From positions 1,927 through 43,617 of the forward strand of contig PXRQ01000088.1 in assembly GCA_003022005.1 (NCBI GenBank): 41,691 nucleotides of DNA, read 5' to 3'. The notes under the pieces are model-generated. The model saw only the letters and a program-made list of their open reading frames with translations. It was not told the origin of the DNA and did not search any database. Both the position numbers and the translations under genes were made by a program. Source of the DNA: Halobacteriales archaeon QS_5_70_15 (lineage in GTDB: Archaea; Halobacteriota; Halobacteria; Halobacteriales; Haloarculaceae). Shown here one piece after another: positions 31,249 through 38,647 of this stretch (position 1 is the stretch's first letter; the number at the start of each line of letters is the position of its first letter).

Positions 31249-31974
31249 ATGCGACTCGACGAGGGCTCCTGGACGGACGCGCGCGACGCCGACACGCGCC
31301 TCGCGCTGGTCCCGGTGGGGAGCACCGAGCAGCACGGGCCGCACGCCCCGCTCGGAACGGACTACATGACCGCGGAGGCGATGGCCGAGCGGGCCGCCGA
31401 CCGCCACGGCGAGCGGGTGGTCGTCGCGCCGCCCGTCCCCGTCGGGGTCGCGGAGGAGCACCGCGCGTTCGACGGCACGCTGTGGGTCACCGAGGACACC
31501 CTCCGCGCGTACGTGGGCGACGTCCTCCGGTCGCTCGCGGGCCACGGCTTCGACCGCACGGTGGTGGTGAACGGCCACGGGGGGAACGCGGACGCGCTCC
31601 GGGAGGTCTGTGCCCGGGTCACCCGCGACGGGGACTGCCGGGCGGTGACCTACACCTGGTTCGACGACCTCGACACCGACCTGCGCCTGGGCCACGGCGG
31701 GCCGGTCGAGACGAGCGCGATGCTCGCGCTGCGCCCCGAACTCGTCCGCGAGGAGCGCTACCCCGAGGCCGCCGAAGGGGGTGCGGAGTCGTTCGGTCGG
31801 TTCGTCGCCGGAACGAACGTGGCGTACGACTTCGACGAGTTCAGCGAGAGCGGGAACGTCGGCGACCCGACGCCGGCGACCGCCGCGGAGGGCGACCGGC
31901 TGCTCGACGGGGCTGCCGAGGGCGTGTGTGCAGTGCTGGACGCGATACGGGACGACAGGTCGGAGAGCCGGTGA
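31249..31974 (+). CDS. Creatininase-family amidohydrolase (possible ArfB)
   Basis: The 241-residue protein has the family's metal-binding motifs: VPVGSTEQHGPHAPLGTDYMTAE (E and H ligands), VNGHGGNADALR and HGGPVETSAMLALRPELV. Family members include creatininase, mycofactocin proteins and ArfB, the archaeal FAPy-type deformylase of riboflavin and F420 synthesis. In an archaeon with F420 and riboflavin needs ArfB is a fair guess but unproven. A start 13 codons upstream is open, but the ATG at 31249 fits the conserved MRLDEGSWTDA beginning. The end is convergent with the DUF5790 gene. Confidence 0.85.
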   Translation: MRLDEGSWTDARDADTRLALVPVGSTEQHGPHAPLGTDYMTAEAMAERAADRHGERVVVAPPVPVGVAEEHRAFDGTLWVTEDTLRAYVGDVLRSLAGHGFDRTVVVNGHGGNADALREVCARVTRDGDCRAVTYTWFDDLDTDLRLGHGGPVETSAMLALRPELVREERYPEAAEGGAESFGRFVAGTNVAYDFDEFSESGNVGDPTPATAAEGDRLLDGAAEGVCAVLDAIRDDRSESR

Positions 31975-32048
31975 GCGGTGGGGCCGCGGCGATCGGTCCG
32001 GGGTACCGGTGCGGCGTCGCGACCGCGGCCCGGTCCGAGCGGTCGTGG

Positions 32049-32456
32049 CTACTCGTCGTCCCCGTCCTCGGCGGCCTCCTCCAGCGCCGACCGGAGCTCC
32101 GGGATCGTCGCCGCGAGGTCCGAGACCGTCCCGTGGGCCTCCACGATGTCCGACATCAGCGCCTCGACCTCCTCGATCGACTCCTCCAGGTCCTCGGCGT
32201 CATCGAACGCGTCGGCGCGTTTGCCCATCGTGTACCACTTCTTGGCGTCCCGGAGGTGGTTCTCGGCGTCGCCGACGTCCAGCGCCGACCGGAGCGCGTT
32301 GAGCACGCCGAGCGTGTTGTCCGCCTCGACCTCCCAGACGCCGTCGGCCTCCGGGAGCGCCGCGCGGGCCTCGGCGAGCGAGGATTCGACGTCCTCCCGC
32401 ATCTCGCTGGCGGCCTCGCCGAACAGCTCGTCGTCGTCCAGGGTGGACTGGCTCAT
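32049..32456 (-). CDS. DUF5790-like haloarchaeal protein
   Basis: The 135-residue, strongly acidic helical protein starts MSQSTLDDDELFGEAASEMREDVE. It contains LPEADGVWEVEADNTLGVLNALRSALDVGDAENHLRDAKKWYTMGKRADAF and a C-terminal coiled-coil-like stretch with TIPELRSALEE. This matches the family I recall as DUF5790. The function is unknown. TATAAAA on the plus strand at 32481-32487 (TTTTATA on the coding strand) lies 25-31 bases upstream of the ATG at 32456. Notably the upstream membrane-protein frame runs without a stop into this gene in the same frame. Confidence 0.82.
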   Translation of the reverse strand: MSQSTLDDDELFGEAASEMREDVESSLAEARAALPEADGVWEVEADNTLGVLNALRSALDVGDAENHLRDAKKWYTMGKRADAFDDAEDLEESIEEVEALMSDIVEAHGTVSDLAATIPELRSALEEAAEDGDDE

Positions 32457-32459
32457 GTC

Positions 32460-33216
32460 GGGGAGTTGTCCCGGACGGGGTATAAAAGCGAGCCCGAAAC
32501 CGGAAGTGATCGGGAGGTCCCCCCCGACGCGCCGGACCGCCGGTCGGACCGGGTGGAGGTCGTACCGCGAGGTCCGGCCGAGCACGGACAGCGCGTAGTA
32601 GCGGAGGCACGTGATCACGGGGTCGCTCGCGACGGCGCTCAGCGCGAGGAGCACGGCCAGAGCGACGAGCAAAAACGGGACGAGGAGAACGAGCAGTAGC
32701 GGGGGGAGGCCGAGCGCGCCAAGCACCAGGAGCACCGCGCCCGCCGGCAGGAGGGCGATACCCGCGACGAGGCCGACGACGCTCCCGACCAGCGCGGCGC
32801 CGACGCCACCGAGCACCACCGAGACGACGAGGTAGGCGCCGTACTCTACCGGTTTTTCCCGGAGCACGGCCCACAGGCGACGCCACCCCGCGAGCACGCC
32901 ACACCCCTCCCGGACCGGCGATGGGGACGACGAACACCGTCGTGAACCCGTCGACGACGAGGAGCACCGGGAGCAGGACCGGGAGGAACGGGACCCCGAC
33001 GACGGGGCCGATCAGCCGCGGACCGGGGCCGGCCAGCAGGAGGGTCAGCCCCGCGACCCCGACGACGGCGAGCGCGGCGAGGAGCCACAGGCCGACCCGG
33101 AAGCCGAACAGCGCGAGGAGCGCGAGGCGGATCCAGCGCCCGACCCCTGGCGGCCAGAGGAGGTCGCGGGTGTCGTCGAGGGCGTCCTCGATCGCGTCGA
33201 CCGCGTGGAGGGACAT
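32460..33216 (-). pseudogene. DUF7544-like multi-helix membrane protein, frameshifted and without its own stop
   Basis: The ATG at 33216 gives MSLHAVDAIEDALDDTRDLLWPP, then helices RWIRLALLALFGF, GLWLLAALAVVGVAGLTLLLA and LPVLLPVLLVVDGFTTVFVVPIAG. At about 32905-32920 the frame breaks; the next frame continues REGCGVLAGWRRLWAVLREKPVEYGAYLVVSVVLGG, with helices to ASDPVITCLRYYALSVLG. One extra G in GCCGGTCCGG explains the shift (VPIA-VREGCGV expected). The frame then passes GFGLAFIPRPGQLPD into the DUF5790 start with no stop. It resembles DUF7544 membrane proteins, which are longer, so the C-terminal end was probably also lost. Confidence 0.7.
32481..32487 (-). promoter_or_regulatory. TATA box of the DUF5790 gene
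   Basis: TTTTATA on the minus strand, 25-31 bases before the start at 32456. It lies in the tail of the upstream membrane-protein reading frame (coding AFI). Confidence 0.65.
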
Positions 33217-33246
33217 ACCCGTCGATCCGACCCGGGAGGGATTAAG

Positions 33247-33609
33247 TCACCCCTCGACGCCGACCACGCGCATCATCGGGTAGCCGTCCTCCATCGCCAT
33301 CCGCGTCCGGACGGTGACGTCCTCGAGACGTATCGTCATCCGCACGTCGGCGAACCGGCCGGTCCACTCGACGTAGTCGGCGGGTCCCTCGGCGACCGCC
33401 CGCTCGAGTTCCTCGTACCGCGGTTCGACCGTGACGGACTCGCAGTGGGGTTGGTTCTCGACGGCCTCCTCCATCGCCCGGGCGAGCGAGTCCGCGCTGT
33501 CCGGGGAGAGCGGCGTTCCCGCGAACTGGTGGTAGAGGGTGCCGAACTTCACGCCCGCCTCGAAGCAGGCGACCTCGCGGTCGTCCGGTTCCTCGCCGGT
33601 CTCGTCCAT
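33247..33609 (-). CDS. mptD: Archaeal dihydroneopterin aldolase (MptD family)
   Basis: The 120-residue protein MDETGEEPDDREVACFEAGVKFGTLYHQFAGTP has the short archaeal MptD fold, with VKFGTLYHQF holding conserved Lys/Tyr/His residues and a second part DVRMTIRLEDVTVRTRMAME. MptD converts dihydroneopterin to 6-hydroxymethyl-dihydropterin and glycolaldehyde on the route to the pterin cofactor, in haloarchaea a folate-type cofactor. It begins at ATG 33609 and is followed by the membrane-protein remnant on the same strand after 30 bases. Confidence 0.9.
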   Translation of the reverse strand: MDETGEEPDDREVACFEAGVKFGTLYHQFAGTPLSPDSADSLARAMEEAVENQPHCESVTVEPRYEELERAVAEGPADYVEWTGRFADVRMTIRLEDVTVRTRMAMEDGYPMMRVVGVEG

Positions 33610-33687
33610 ACCCGTCGCTCGGGCCCGCGGAGGTAAACGGTGGCGTATCGGGCGCCCGCATCCGCTTCCAGGGACGCCGGCGCGCGC

Positions 33688-33702
33688 TGATACGGTCGTG
33701 TG
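33688..33702 (+). repeat. Orphan TGATACGGTCGTGTG motif
   Basis: Same 13-base sequence TGATACGGTCGTG as at 30417-30429, but here no intact gene ends at the TGA. It may mark the end of a deleted gene. Confidence 0.45.
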
Positions 33703-33733
33703 TGCCCCGTGTCAACGGCTTTCCCGGGCATGC

Positions 33734-33776
33734 GAGTGGTATTCACTTCCTACCGAGTTACAAGTGGTAACTACTT
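33734..33776 (+). promoter_or_regulatory. Pair of palindromic operator-like sites upstream of the gene at 33831
   Basis: AGTGGTATTCACTT (33735-33748) and AGTGGTAACTACTT (33763-33776) are two near-palindromic copies 28 bases apart. The second overlaps GTTAC-AAGTG-GTAAC (33757-33771). They stand 55-95 bases before the ATG and would overlap or precede its core promoter (TTCAATA, 33775-33781). The spacing of nearly three helical turns fits a dimeric regulator binding twice on one face. Confidence 0.55.
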
Positions 33777-33830
33777 CAATAGAGGGGGGTACTAGCGACC
33801 GAGAACAAGACCCGGGCGGAGCTGCCCGAG

Positions 33831-34205
33831 ATGACCCCGGAGGACATCCTCGAGGGGATGGGCACGATCAAGCGGATGCTAACGGTGGGGACGGTGTTCG
33901 CCGCCGTCGGCTACCCGCTCGGGGGCGCGGCGCTGTTTTTGGAGTTCACGCAGTTCCACCCGCTCATCGACTCGTCCTTCGTCCAACACACGGGCTACAG
34001 TATCGCCGGCGGCGGCGCCGACCGTGCCGGGATGGCCGCGCTCAACGGCGACCCCGCGACGATCCACAAGTTCCCGAGCCTGCTGCTGTGGATGAAGCTC
34101 GGCGGCATCGCCCACATCCTCGTTGGCATCTCCGTCGCGCTGGCGGCCATCGTCCGGACCCTCACGATGGTGCCGGCCCGGCTCGGCTACGAGTTCGACG
34201 ACTGA
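33831..34205 (+). CDS. Haloarchaeal membrane protein with two or three helices (124 aa)
   Basis: MTPEDILEGMGTIKRMLTVGTVFAAVGYPLGGAALFLEF opens with a short cytoplasmic helix and a first membrane helix; a polar loop follows (HPLIDSSFVQHTGYSIAGGGADRAGMAALNGDP), then LLLWMKLGGIAHILVGISVALAAIVRTL. The loop's HTGYSIAGGG looks conserved in kind. I do not recognise a named family. It is the only gene here with a clear double operator upstream, so its expression is probably tightly controlled, perhaps by a substrate- or metal-responsive repressor. Confidence 0.72.
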   Translation: MTPEDILEGMGTIKRMLTVGTVFAAVGYPLGGAALFLEFTQFHPLIDSSFVQHTGYSIAGGGADRAGMAALNGDPATIHKFPSLLLWMKLGGIAHILVGISVALAAIVRTLTMVPARLGYEFDD

Positions 34206-34297
34206 ACGCGGTCGGGCGTCGCGACGACCGACCACACTACGAACTGCCCCCTTCTTCGCGTGGCCGTCCCGAGTAGTGATACCGACAGTCACGATAC

Positions 34298-34306
34298 CCC
34301 TTTAGG
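34298..34306 (+). promoter_or_regulatory. TATA-like box of the aIF2-beta gene
   Basis: CCCTTTAGG lies 22-30 bases before the ATG at 34328. Confidence 0.45.
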
Positions 34307-34327
34307 TGTCGGACGCCTCCTGTCGGT

Positions 34328-34933
34328 ATGGATTACGAAGCGAGCCTCGGCCGGGCCATGGACGAGCTCCCGGAGCGCTCTTCCAGTGGCGACCGGCTCA
34401 CCGTGCCCGACGCCGCGGCACAGCCCGACGGCGCGTTCACCCGACTCACCAACCTCGACAGCATCGCCGACACGCTCTCGCGGGAGCCCGACCACGTCCA
34501 CTCGTTCGTCCAGCGGGCGCTCGGCACCGCGGGGAAGCTCGAGGAGGGCGTCGGCCGGTACAACGGCCGGTTCTCCGACTCGGACTTCGACGCCGTCCTC
34601 GGGGACTACCTCGAGGAGTACGTCCTCTGCTCGGAGTGTGGCCTGCCGGACACCCGCCTGGTGCGCGAGGACCGCACGCCGATGCTCCGGTGTGACGCCT
34701 GCGGGGCGTTCCGGCCGGTCGCCAAGCGGACGGGGGCGACGGAGCGCACCCAGGACGCCGTCCGCAAGGGCGAGACGTACACCGTCGAGATCACCGGGAC
34801 GGGCCGGAAGGGCGACGGCGTCGCCGAGCGCGGGGAGTACACCATCTTCGTCCCTGGCGCGAGCGAGGGCGACGTGGTCGACGTCTACATCGAGAACGTC
34901 TCCGGGCAGCTCGCGTTCGCGCGGATCGACTGA
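34328..34933 (+). CDS. Translation initiation factor aIF2 beta with TRAM domain
   Basis: The 201-residue protein has the aIF2-beta core: NLDSIADTLSREPDHVHSFVQRALGT, then FSDSDFDAVLGDYLEEYVLCSECGLPDTRL and LRCDACGA, a C4 zinc ribbon. A TRAM domain follows (about 145-201: GETYTVEITGTGRKGDGVAERGEYTIFVPGASEGDVVDVYIENVSGQLAFARI), predicted to bind RNA. This fusion is typical of one haloarchaeal aIF2-beta paralogue. In the canonical factor beta supports the aIF2 gamma GTPase that brings initiator tRNA to the ribosome. The paralogue's exact part is unknown. Confidence 0.9.
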   Translation: MDYEASLGRAMDELPERSSSGDRLTVPDAAAQPDGAFTRLTNLDSIADTLSREPDHVHSFVQRALGTAGKLEEGVGRYNGRFSDSDFDAVLGDYLEEYVLCSECGLPDTRLVREDRTPMLRCDACGAFRPVAKRTGATERTQDAVRKGETYTVEITGTGRKGDGVAERGEYTIFVPGASEGDVVDVYIENVSGQLAFARID

Positions 34934-35120
34934 ACACGATCCGGGGGGACGGCCGACTCCTTCTCCGTCGCGGCTCCCGGTTCCGGAACCGCCCCGATTC
35001 CGAGCGTCGACTCCGTCGTCGGACCGGCGGAGTGCGACGGTTCGACTCGGTGGGCCGCGTGGGTCAAACGCCCGGTTGAACCTCCGCGGACGGTTTGTCC
35101 CCGGGGGTACACACCCCGAT

Positions 35121-35906
35121 ATGCGACGCACACTTGCGGTGGTCGCGGTGACACTGCTCGCTGCGACCGCGGGCTGCAGCGCGCTGGTCGACACGTCGAA
35201 CCCGACCGCGAACGGGTCGTCCCCGGGCGACATGACCCAGCCGTCGACCGGGACACAGCGGACGGTCGCGGTCGAGGCGGGCGGGCAGGTACGGACCGAT
35301 CCGGACCGAGCGGTCGTCCGCGTGGCCGTGACGGCACGTGCGGACTCCGTCGAGACCGTCCGCCGGCGGCTGGCCGAGAACGCCTCGCGGATGCGCGACG
35401 CGCTCGAGCGGGCGGGGCTCGACGCCGAGCGGATCACGTCGGCGCGGTTCGACATCGGCGAGAACTACGAACACCGGGACCGACCCTCGGCGCCGAAGTT
35501 CGAGGGACGCCACGCGTTCGTCGTGACCCTGAACGACACCGATCGGGCCGGCGACGTCGTCGTGACGGCGGTGGAGAACGGCGCCGACAGCGTCGAGGAG
35601 GTCCGGTTCACGATCTCGCCCGGGACCCGTCGTGACCTCCGCGAGCGGGCGCTGTCCCGGGCCGTGGAGAACGCGCGCGGCAAGGCCGCCGTGGCCGCCA
35701 ACGGGACCGGTCTCGAACTGGCGGGCGTCCGAACCGTGGGGACGGGGGACGTCTCGGTCCAGCCGGACAGGCGGGAGGACTTCGCCCTCGCGAGGGCCGG
35801 CGACGGCGGCGCCGGTGGCGGCGCCCCCACCTCGTTCGAGAGCGGCAAGGTGACGGTGAGCGCGCAGGTGACCGTGGTCTACAACGCGACGACCACGGGT
35901 GGCTGA
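35121..35906 (+). CDS. SIMPL-domain (DUF541) lipoprotein
   Basis: The 261-residue protein starts MRRTLAVVAVTLLAATAGCSALV, a signal peptide with lipobox TAGC. A Thr/Ser-rich linker follows, then the SIMPL domain: RTVAVEAGGQVRTDPDRAVVRVAVTARADSVETVRRRLAENASRM, ITSARFDIGENYE, and a late LRERALSRAVENARGKAAVAANGTGLEL. It is predicted to be lipid-anchored outside the membrane. SIMPL/DUF541 proteins have been linked to signalling and oxidative stress, but their biochemistry is unclear. A Gly/Ala-rich loop (GDGGAGGGAPTS) precedes the last strand. ATG 35121 follows CCCGAT. Confidence 0.9.
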   Translation: MRRTLAVVAVTLLAATAGCSALVDTSNPTANGSSPGDMTQPSTGTQRTVAVEAGGQVRTDPDRAVVRVAVTARADSVETVRRRLAENASRMRDALERAGLDAERITSARFDIGENYEHRDRPSAPKFEGRHAFVVTLNDTDRAGDVVVTAVENGADSVEEVRFTISPGTRRDLRERALSRAVENARGKAAVAANGTGLELAGVRTVGTGDVSVQPDRREDFALARAGDGGAGGGAPTSFESGKVTVSAQVTVVYNATTTGG

Positions 35907-36037
35907 CGGGGACCGTCCGCCGTCGTGTGGCCGGCGGGTGGCTGACGGCCCGGGACCCGGCGTTCGCGGTCGCCTCCACCGCCGCCCGAACCGGACGTTT
36001 CTTGTCGGGCTCCCGCCTTCCCCCACCTACGAGCGAC

Positions 36038-36778
36038 ATGGACGACACCGTACTGCTGACGGGCGCGGGCGGCCGCGTCGGCGGAGCCGTCCTCGACGGG
36101 CTGGCCGACGCGTACGACTGGCGCCTGCTCTACCACAACCCGCCGGCCGAGGAACCGGCCCACCCGTACTTCGTCGGCGACCTCGAGGACGCCGAACTGA
36201 TGTACGAGGTCTGCGAGGACGTCGGGGCCGTCATCCACCTCGCCGGCGACCCCCGACCCGAGGCCCCCTGGAACTCCGTCCTCCAGAACAACATCCACGG
36301 GACGAAGGTACTGCTCGACGCCGTCGTCGAGGAGGGTGCCGGGAGGTTCGTCTTCGCCTCCTCGAACCACGCCGTCCGCCACTACGAGACCGACCGCCGG
36401 CCCGAGGTCTACCGCGAGGACGACGGGTTCCGCCTCGACGGCACCGACCTCCCGCGCCCGGGCAACTTCTACGGGATCTCGAAGGCCACCGGCGAACTCC
36501 TCTGCCGGTACTACCACGACGAGCACGGGATCGAGGCCTGCTGTCTCCGCATCGGCAACCTCACGAAGAACCATCCGCCGCGGGACTACGAGCGCGGCCA
36601 GGCGATGTGGCTCTCCCACCGGGACTGTGCCCACCTCCACCAGTGCGCGCTCGAGGCCGACTACGAGTTCGAGATCCTCTACGGCATCTCGGACAACGAC
36701 CGGAAGTACTACTCCATCGAGCGGGCACGCGAGGTCCTGGGGTACGACCCGCAGGACAACTCCGCCGAGTTCGAGTAG
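36038..36778 (+). CDS. NAD-dependent epimerase/dehydratase-type enzyme, Azf-like
   Basis: The 246-residue protein has the extended-SDR NAD site LLTGAGGRVGGAVLDGL (TGAGGRVG, 8-15 in outline), HLAGDPRPEAPW, FASSNHAV and the catalytic NFYGISKATGE (Tyr-x3-Lys). RIGNLTKNHPP and YGISDNDRKYYSIERAREVLGY complete the family pattern. This closely resembles the group containing Haloferax Azf, an NAD-dependent glucose-6-phosphate dehydrogenase, and uronate dehydrogenases. I therefore suggest a sugar or sugar-phosphate dehydrogenase in the cytoplasm. The ATG at 36038 starts the first strand directly; the open frame upstream is not conserved. Confidence 0.85.
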   Translation: MDDTVLLTGAGGRVGGAVLDGLADAYDWRLLYHNPPAEEPAHPYFVGDLEDAELMYEVCEDVGAVIHLAGDPRPEAPWNSVLQNNIHGTKVLLDAVVEEGAGRFVFASSNHAVRHYETDRRPEVYREDDGFRLDGTDLPRPGNFYGISKATGELLCRYYHDEHGIEACCLRIGNLTKNHPPRDYERGQAMWLSHRDCAHLHQCALEADYEFEILYGISDNDRKYYSIERAREVLGYDPQDNSAEFE

Positions 36779-36886
36779 GCGCCGGAGGCGAGGACGGGGC
36801 TACGGCCGCCATGCTACGTCTCGCGTGACCCGCAGAAGGGTCGAACGCGCTCGATCGCCCGGTGCCGTTCCACGAGGGGGTCGTCG

Positions 36887-37037
36887 TCAGCCCCGGGCCG
36901 GCCGCGGCGGGCCGCCGCACTCGGGGCACTCGGCACTGTGCCGGAGTTCCTCGGTCTCCCACGCCTCGCCACACGTGTTACACACGTACGTGTACGTCGT
37001 GTCCGGTCTGACGAGGCTCTTGAGCTTTTCCAGCACT
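36887..37037 (-). pseudogene. Zinc-ribbon microprotein with a probable one-base frameshift
   Basis: From GTG 37037 the frame reads VLEKLK, then needs one base removed in a T3 tract (37020-37022 on the plus strand). It then continues as SLVRPDTTYTYVCNTCGEAWETEEL and SAECPECGGPPRPARG, ending at TGA 36887-36889. CNTCG and CPECG form a zinc ribbon like that of the haloarchaeal DUF7129-type microproteins. The span of 151 bases is one more than a multiple of three. A TAGTAAATA box (37053-37061 on the minus strand) lies upstream. The downstream half alone is open. Either a recent mutation or an assembly error. Confidence 0.6.
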
Positions 37038-37406
37038 GTGCCCTTGTGAACTATTTACTAGAGGCGATTAGGACCTGTGCCCCCCCGGATCGGTCGCCCC
37101 TCCGCGGAACACGCGGCAGCCGGACGAGACGCACGGGTTCGACGCGTCGATCCCGTCCCCCGCATCGTCCGTCCGCGGGCGTCGACCGGCGGCGCCTCCT
37201 GCGGCGGACGATGGGCCGTGACGGGCGCGGTGTCCGGACGGCGGTCGGTATCCACGAGAACGGACGCGGACCGGCGAGATCGTGCCCACGAGGTCCCGGG
37301 CGGATCGTTCCGTACCGGGTCCCGTAGCCGGCGGGGGTCGGCCCACTACCGTGGGTTCCGTGACGCAGTACGGGGACGGGAGCCCGCGGACTTCCGCGGC
37401 AACCGC
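37038..37406. other. Spacer without a recognised gene
   Basis: Apart from the TATA-like box at 37053-37061 I see no coding frame with plausible protein composition; all open frames are Arg/Pro/Gly-rich shadows. No strong RNA fold stands out. Confidence 0.45.
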
Positions 37407-37619
37407 TCACCCCTTGGCGAGCGATGCTGCCCACAACAACACCGTCACCACGAACAGCACGGCGGTCAGCGCGAGCAGGTTCGTAAACCCCGGCAGCGTC
37501 CTCGGGACGCCGGGGACGAGACCGGCGAAGTGGGCGGCCGTCGCGGCGAGGGCGACGACGAACACGGCCGTCGCCGGGGTCGGGATTGGTCGCCGGATCG
37601 GGAGGGTGTTACCGCTCAC
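37407..37619 (-). CDS. Small two-helix membrane protein (70 aa)
   Basis: The protein MSGNTLPIRRPIPTPATAVFVVALAATAAHFAGLVPGVPRTLPGFTN-type sequence has two hydrophobic helices (about 16-34 and 47-65) joined by a Pro/Gly loop and ends AASLAKG. Translation starts at GTG 37619. A CTTACCG sequence about 25 bases upstream may be the promoter. No family is recognised. The positive-inside pattern puts the N-terminus in the cytoplasm. Confidence 0.55.
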   Translation of the reverse strand: MSGNTLPIRRPIPTPATAVFVVALAATAAHFAGLVPGVPRTLPGFTNLLALTAVLFVVTVLLWAASLAKG

Positions 37620-37736
37620 GCCCGGGGTTCCCGACCCGCTCGGTAAGTGTCTTCCACCCCCGCGTGGAGGAGGAGCACCGGATCCCAGCCGACGCCGTGG
37701 ATCACGCGGGGATCGACCGGCGGCCCCCGACGCTTC

Positions 37737-37816
37737 ATACTGTCGGACGTAGGCCCATGAACGACATCGCCCTACCGTGGTGGCGATGATGTTCAGGTAG
37801 TTATGTCCGACAGTAT
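37737..37816. repeat. 80-base imperfect palindrome (MITE-like) touching the Ni/Co transporter stop
   Basis: The arms 37737-37771 and 37782-37816 pair over 27 of 35 positions around a 10-base loop. The outer 15 bases (ATACTGTCGGACGTA against its inverse) match 14 of 15, and TGAAC and CATCGCC blocks pair inside. The right end abuts the transporter's TGA, giving TGATACTGTCGGAC. Confidence 0.65.
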
Positions 37817-38522
37817 CAGACCGGGAGCCCGACCCCGAGTACCTCCGCGAACAGGAGCAGCCCCACGCCGATACTGGCGAGCCCGGCGAGCACGCGGAGC
37901 GTCCCCGCGCGGCCGACGGCCCGGCCCCAGCCCCAGGCGGCGAGCCCCATCGCGAGGACGGTCGCGACGGCGAACCCGAGGAGGAACCCGGCGCCGTCGG
38001 CGACCGTCGGTGCGGCCGCGGCGAGCGCGACCACGACCCCGCCGCTCCCCGCGAGGCCGTGGACGACCCCGACGGCGAACGACTCCTCGTCGACGTGGGA
38101 GTGGGTCAGGCCGACCTCGCGCCCGAGGACGGTCAGGTGGAAGTGGCCGTCCTCGTGTGCGTGGGTGTGTTCGTGCGCGCGTCCGTCGCTACCGTGTGCG
38201 TGTTCGCCCTCGCCGGCGTGCCCGTGCCCGTGCCCGTCGTCGCCTTCCCGGCCACCGTGGACGTGCCGCAGGAGCGACAGCCCGAGCGCCTCGCGGCCGG
38301 CGACCGCCCGGACCCCCAGTGCGACGAGGACGACCGCGACGACGGCCTCGAACGCGGTCGCGACGGTCGAGGGGACCCGGAGGTCGAGGGCGAGGAAGAG
38401 CGCGCCGAGGAGGAGTATCGGGATCGAGTGGCCGATCCCCCACGCCGCGCCCGTCGATGCGGGTCGTCGAAGGCGTGTCGGACGCCGAGCGCGCCGCCGA
38501 CGAGGAGTGCGGTTCCGAGCAT
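37816..38522 (-). pseudogene. Nickel/cobalt transporter (NiCoT/NicO-like) with deletion of its signature helix
   Basis: The start MLGTALLVGGALGVRHAFDD carries the beginning of the NiCoT signature, but HAFDADH is broken after HAFD and the frame is lost. The next frame picks up at ASTGAAWGIGHSIPILLLGALF and continues through DLRVPSTVATAFEAVVAVVLVALG. A His-rich loop follows (GHGHGHAGEGEHAHG, HEHTHAHEDGHFH), then helices to LLLFAEVLGVGLPV. The span of 707 bases is not a multiple of three. About 20-25 residues around the metal-selective H-x4-D-H motif are missing, so transport should be lost. The His-rich loop would have buffered Ni or Co. Confidence 0.75.
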
Positions 38523-38647
38523 ACCCCGCCCTCGTACAGGGGGGACAAATAGGTGGGGCGTTCGCCGTCCTCGCGCCGGCCGGCCGCTTCGACCACTTCC
38601 GCCCCGCGAACCACACCGTTTTACCCCCCGCCGGGCCACCTCCGTCC

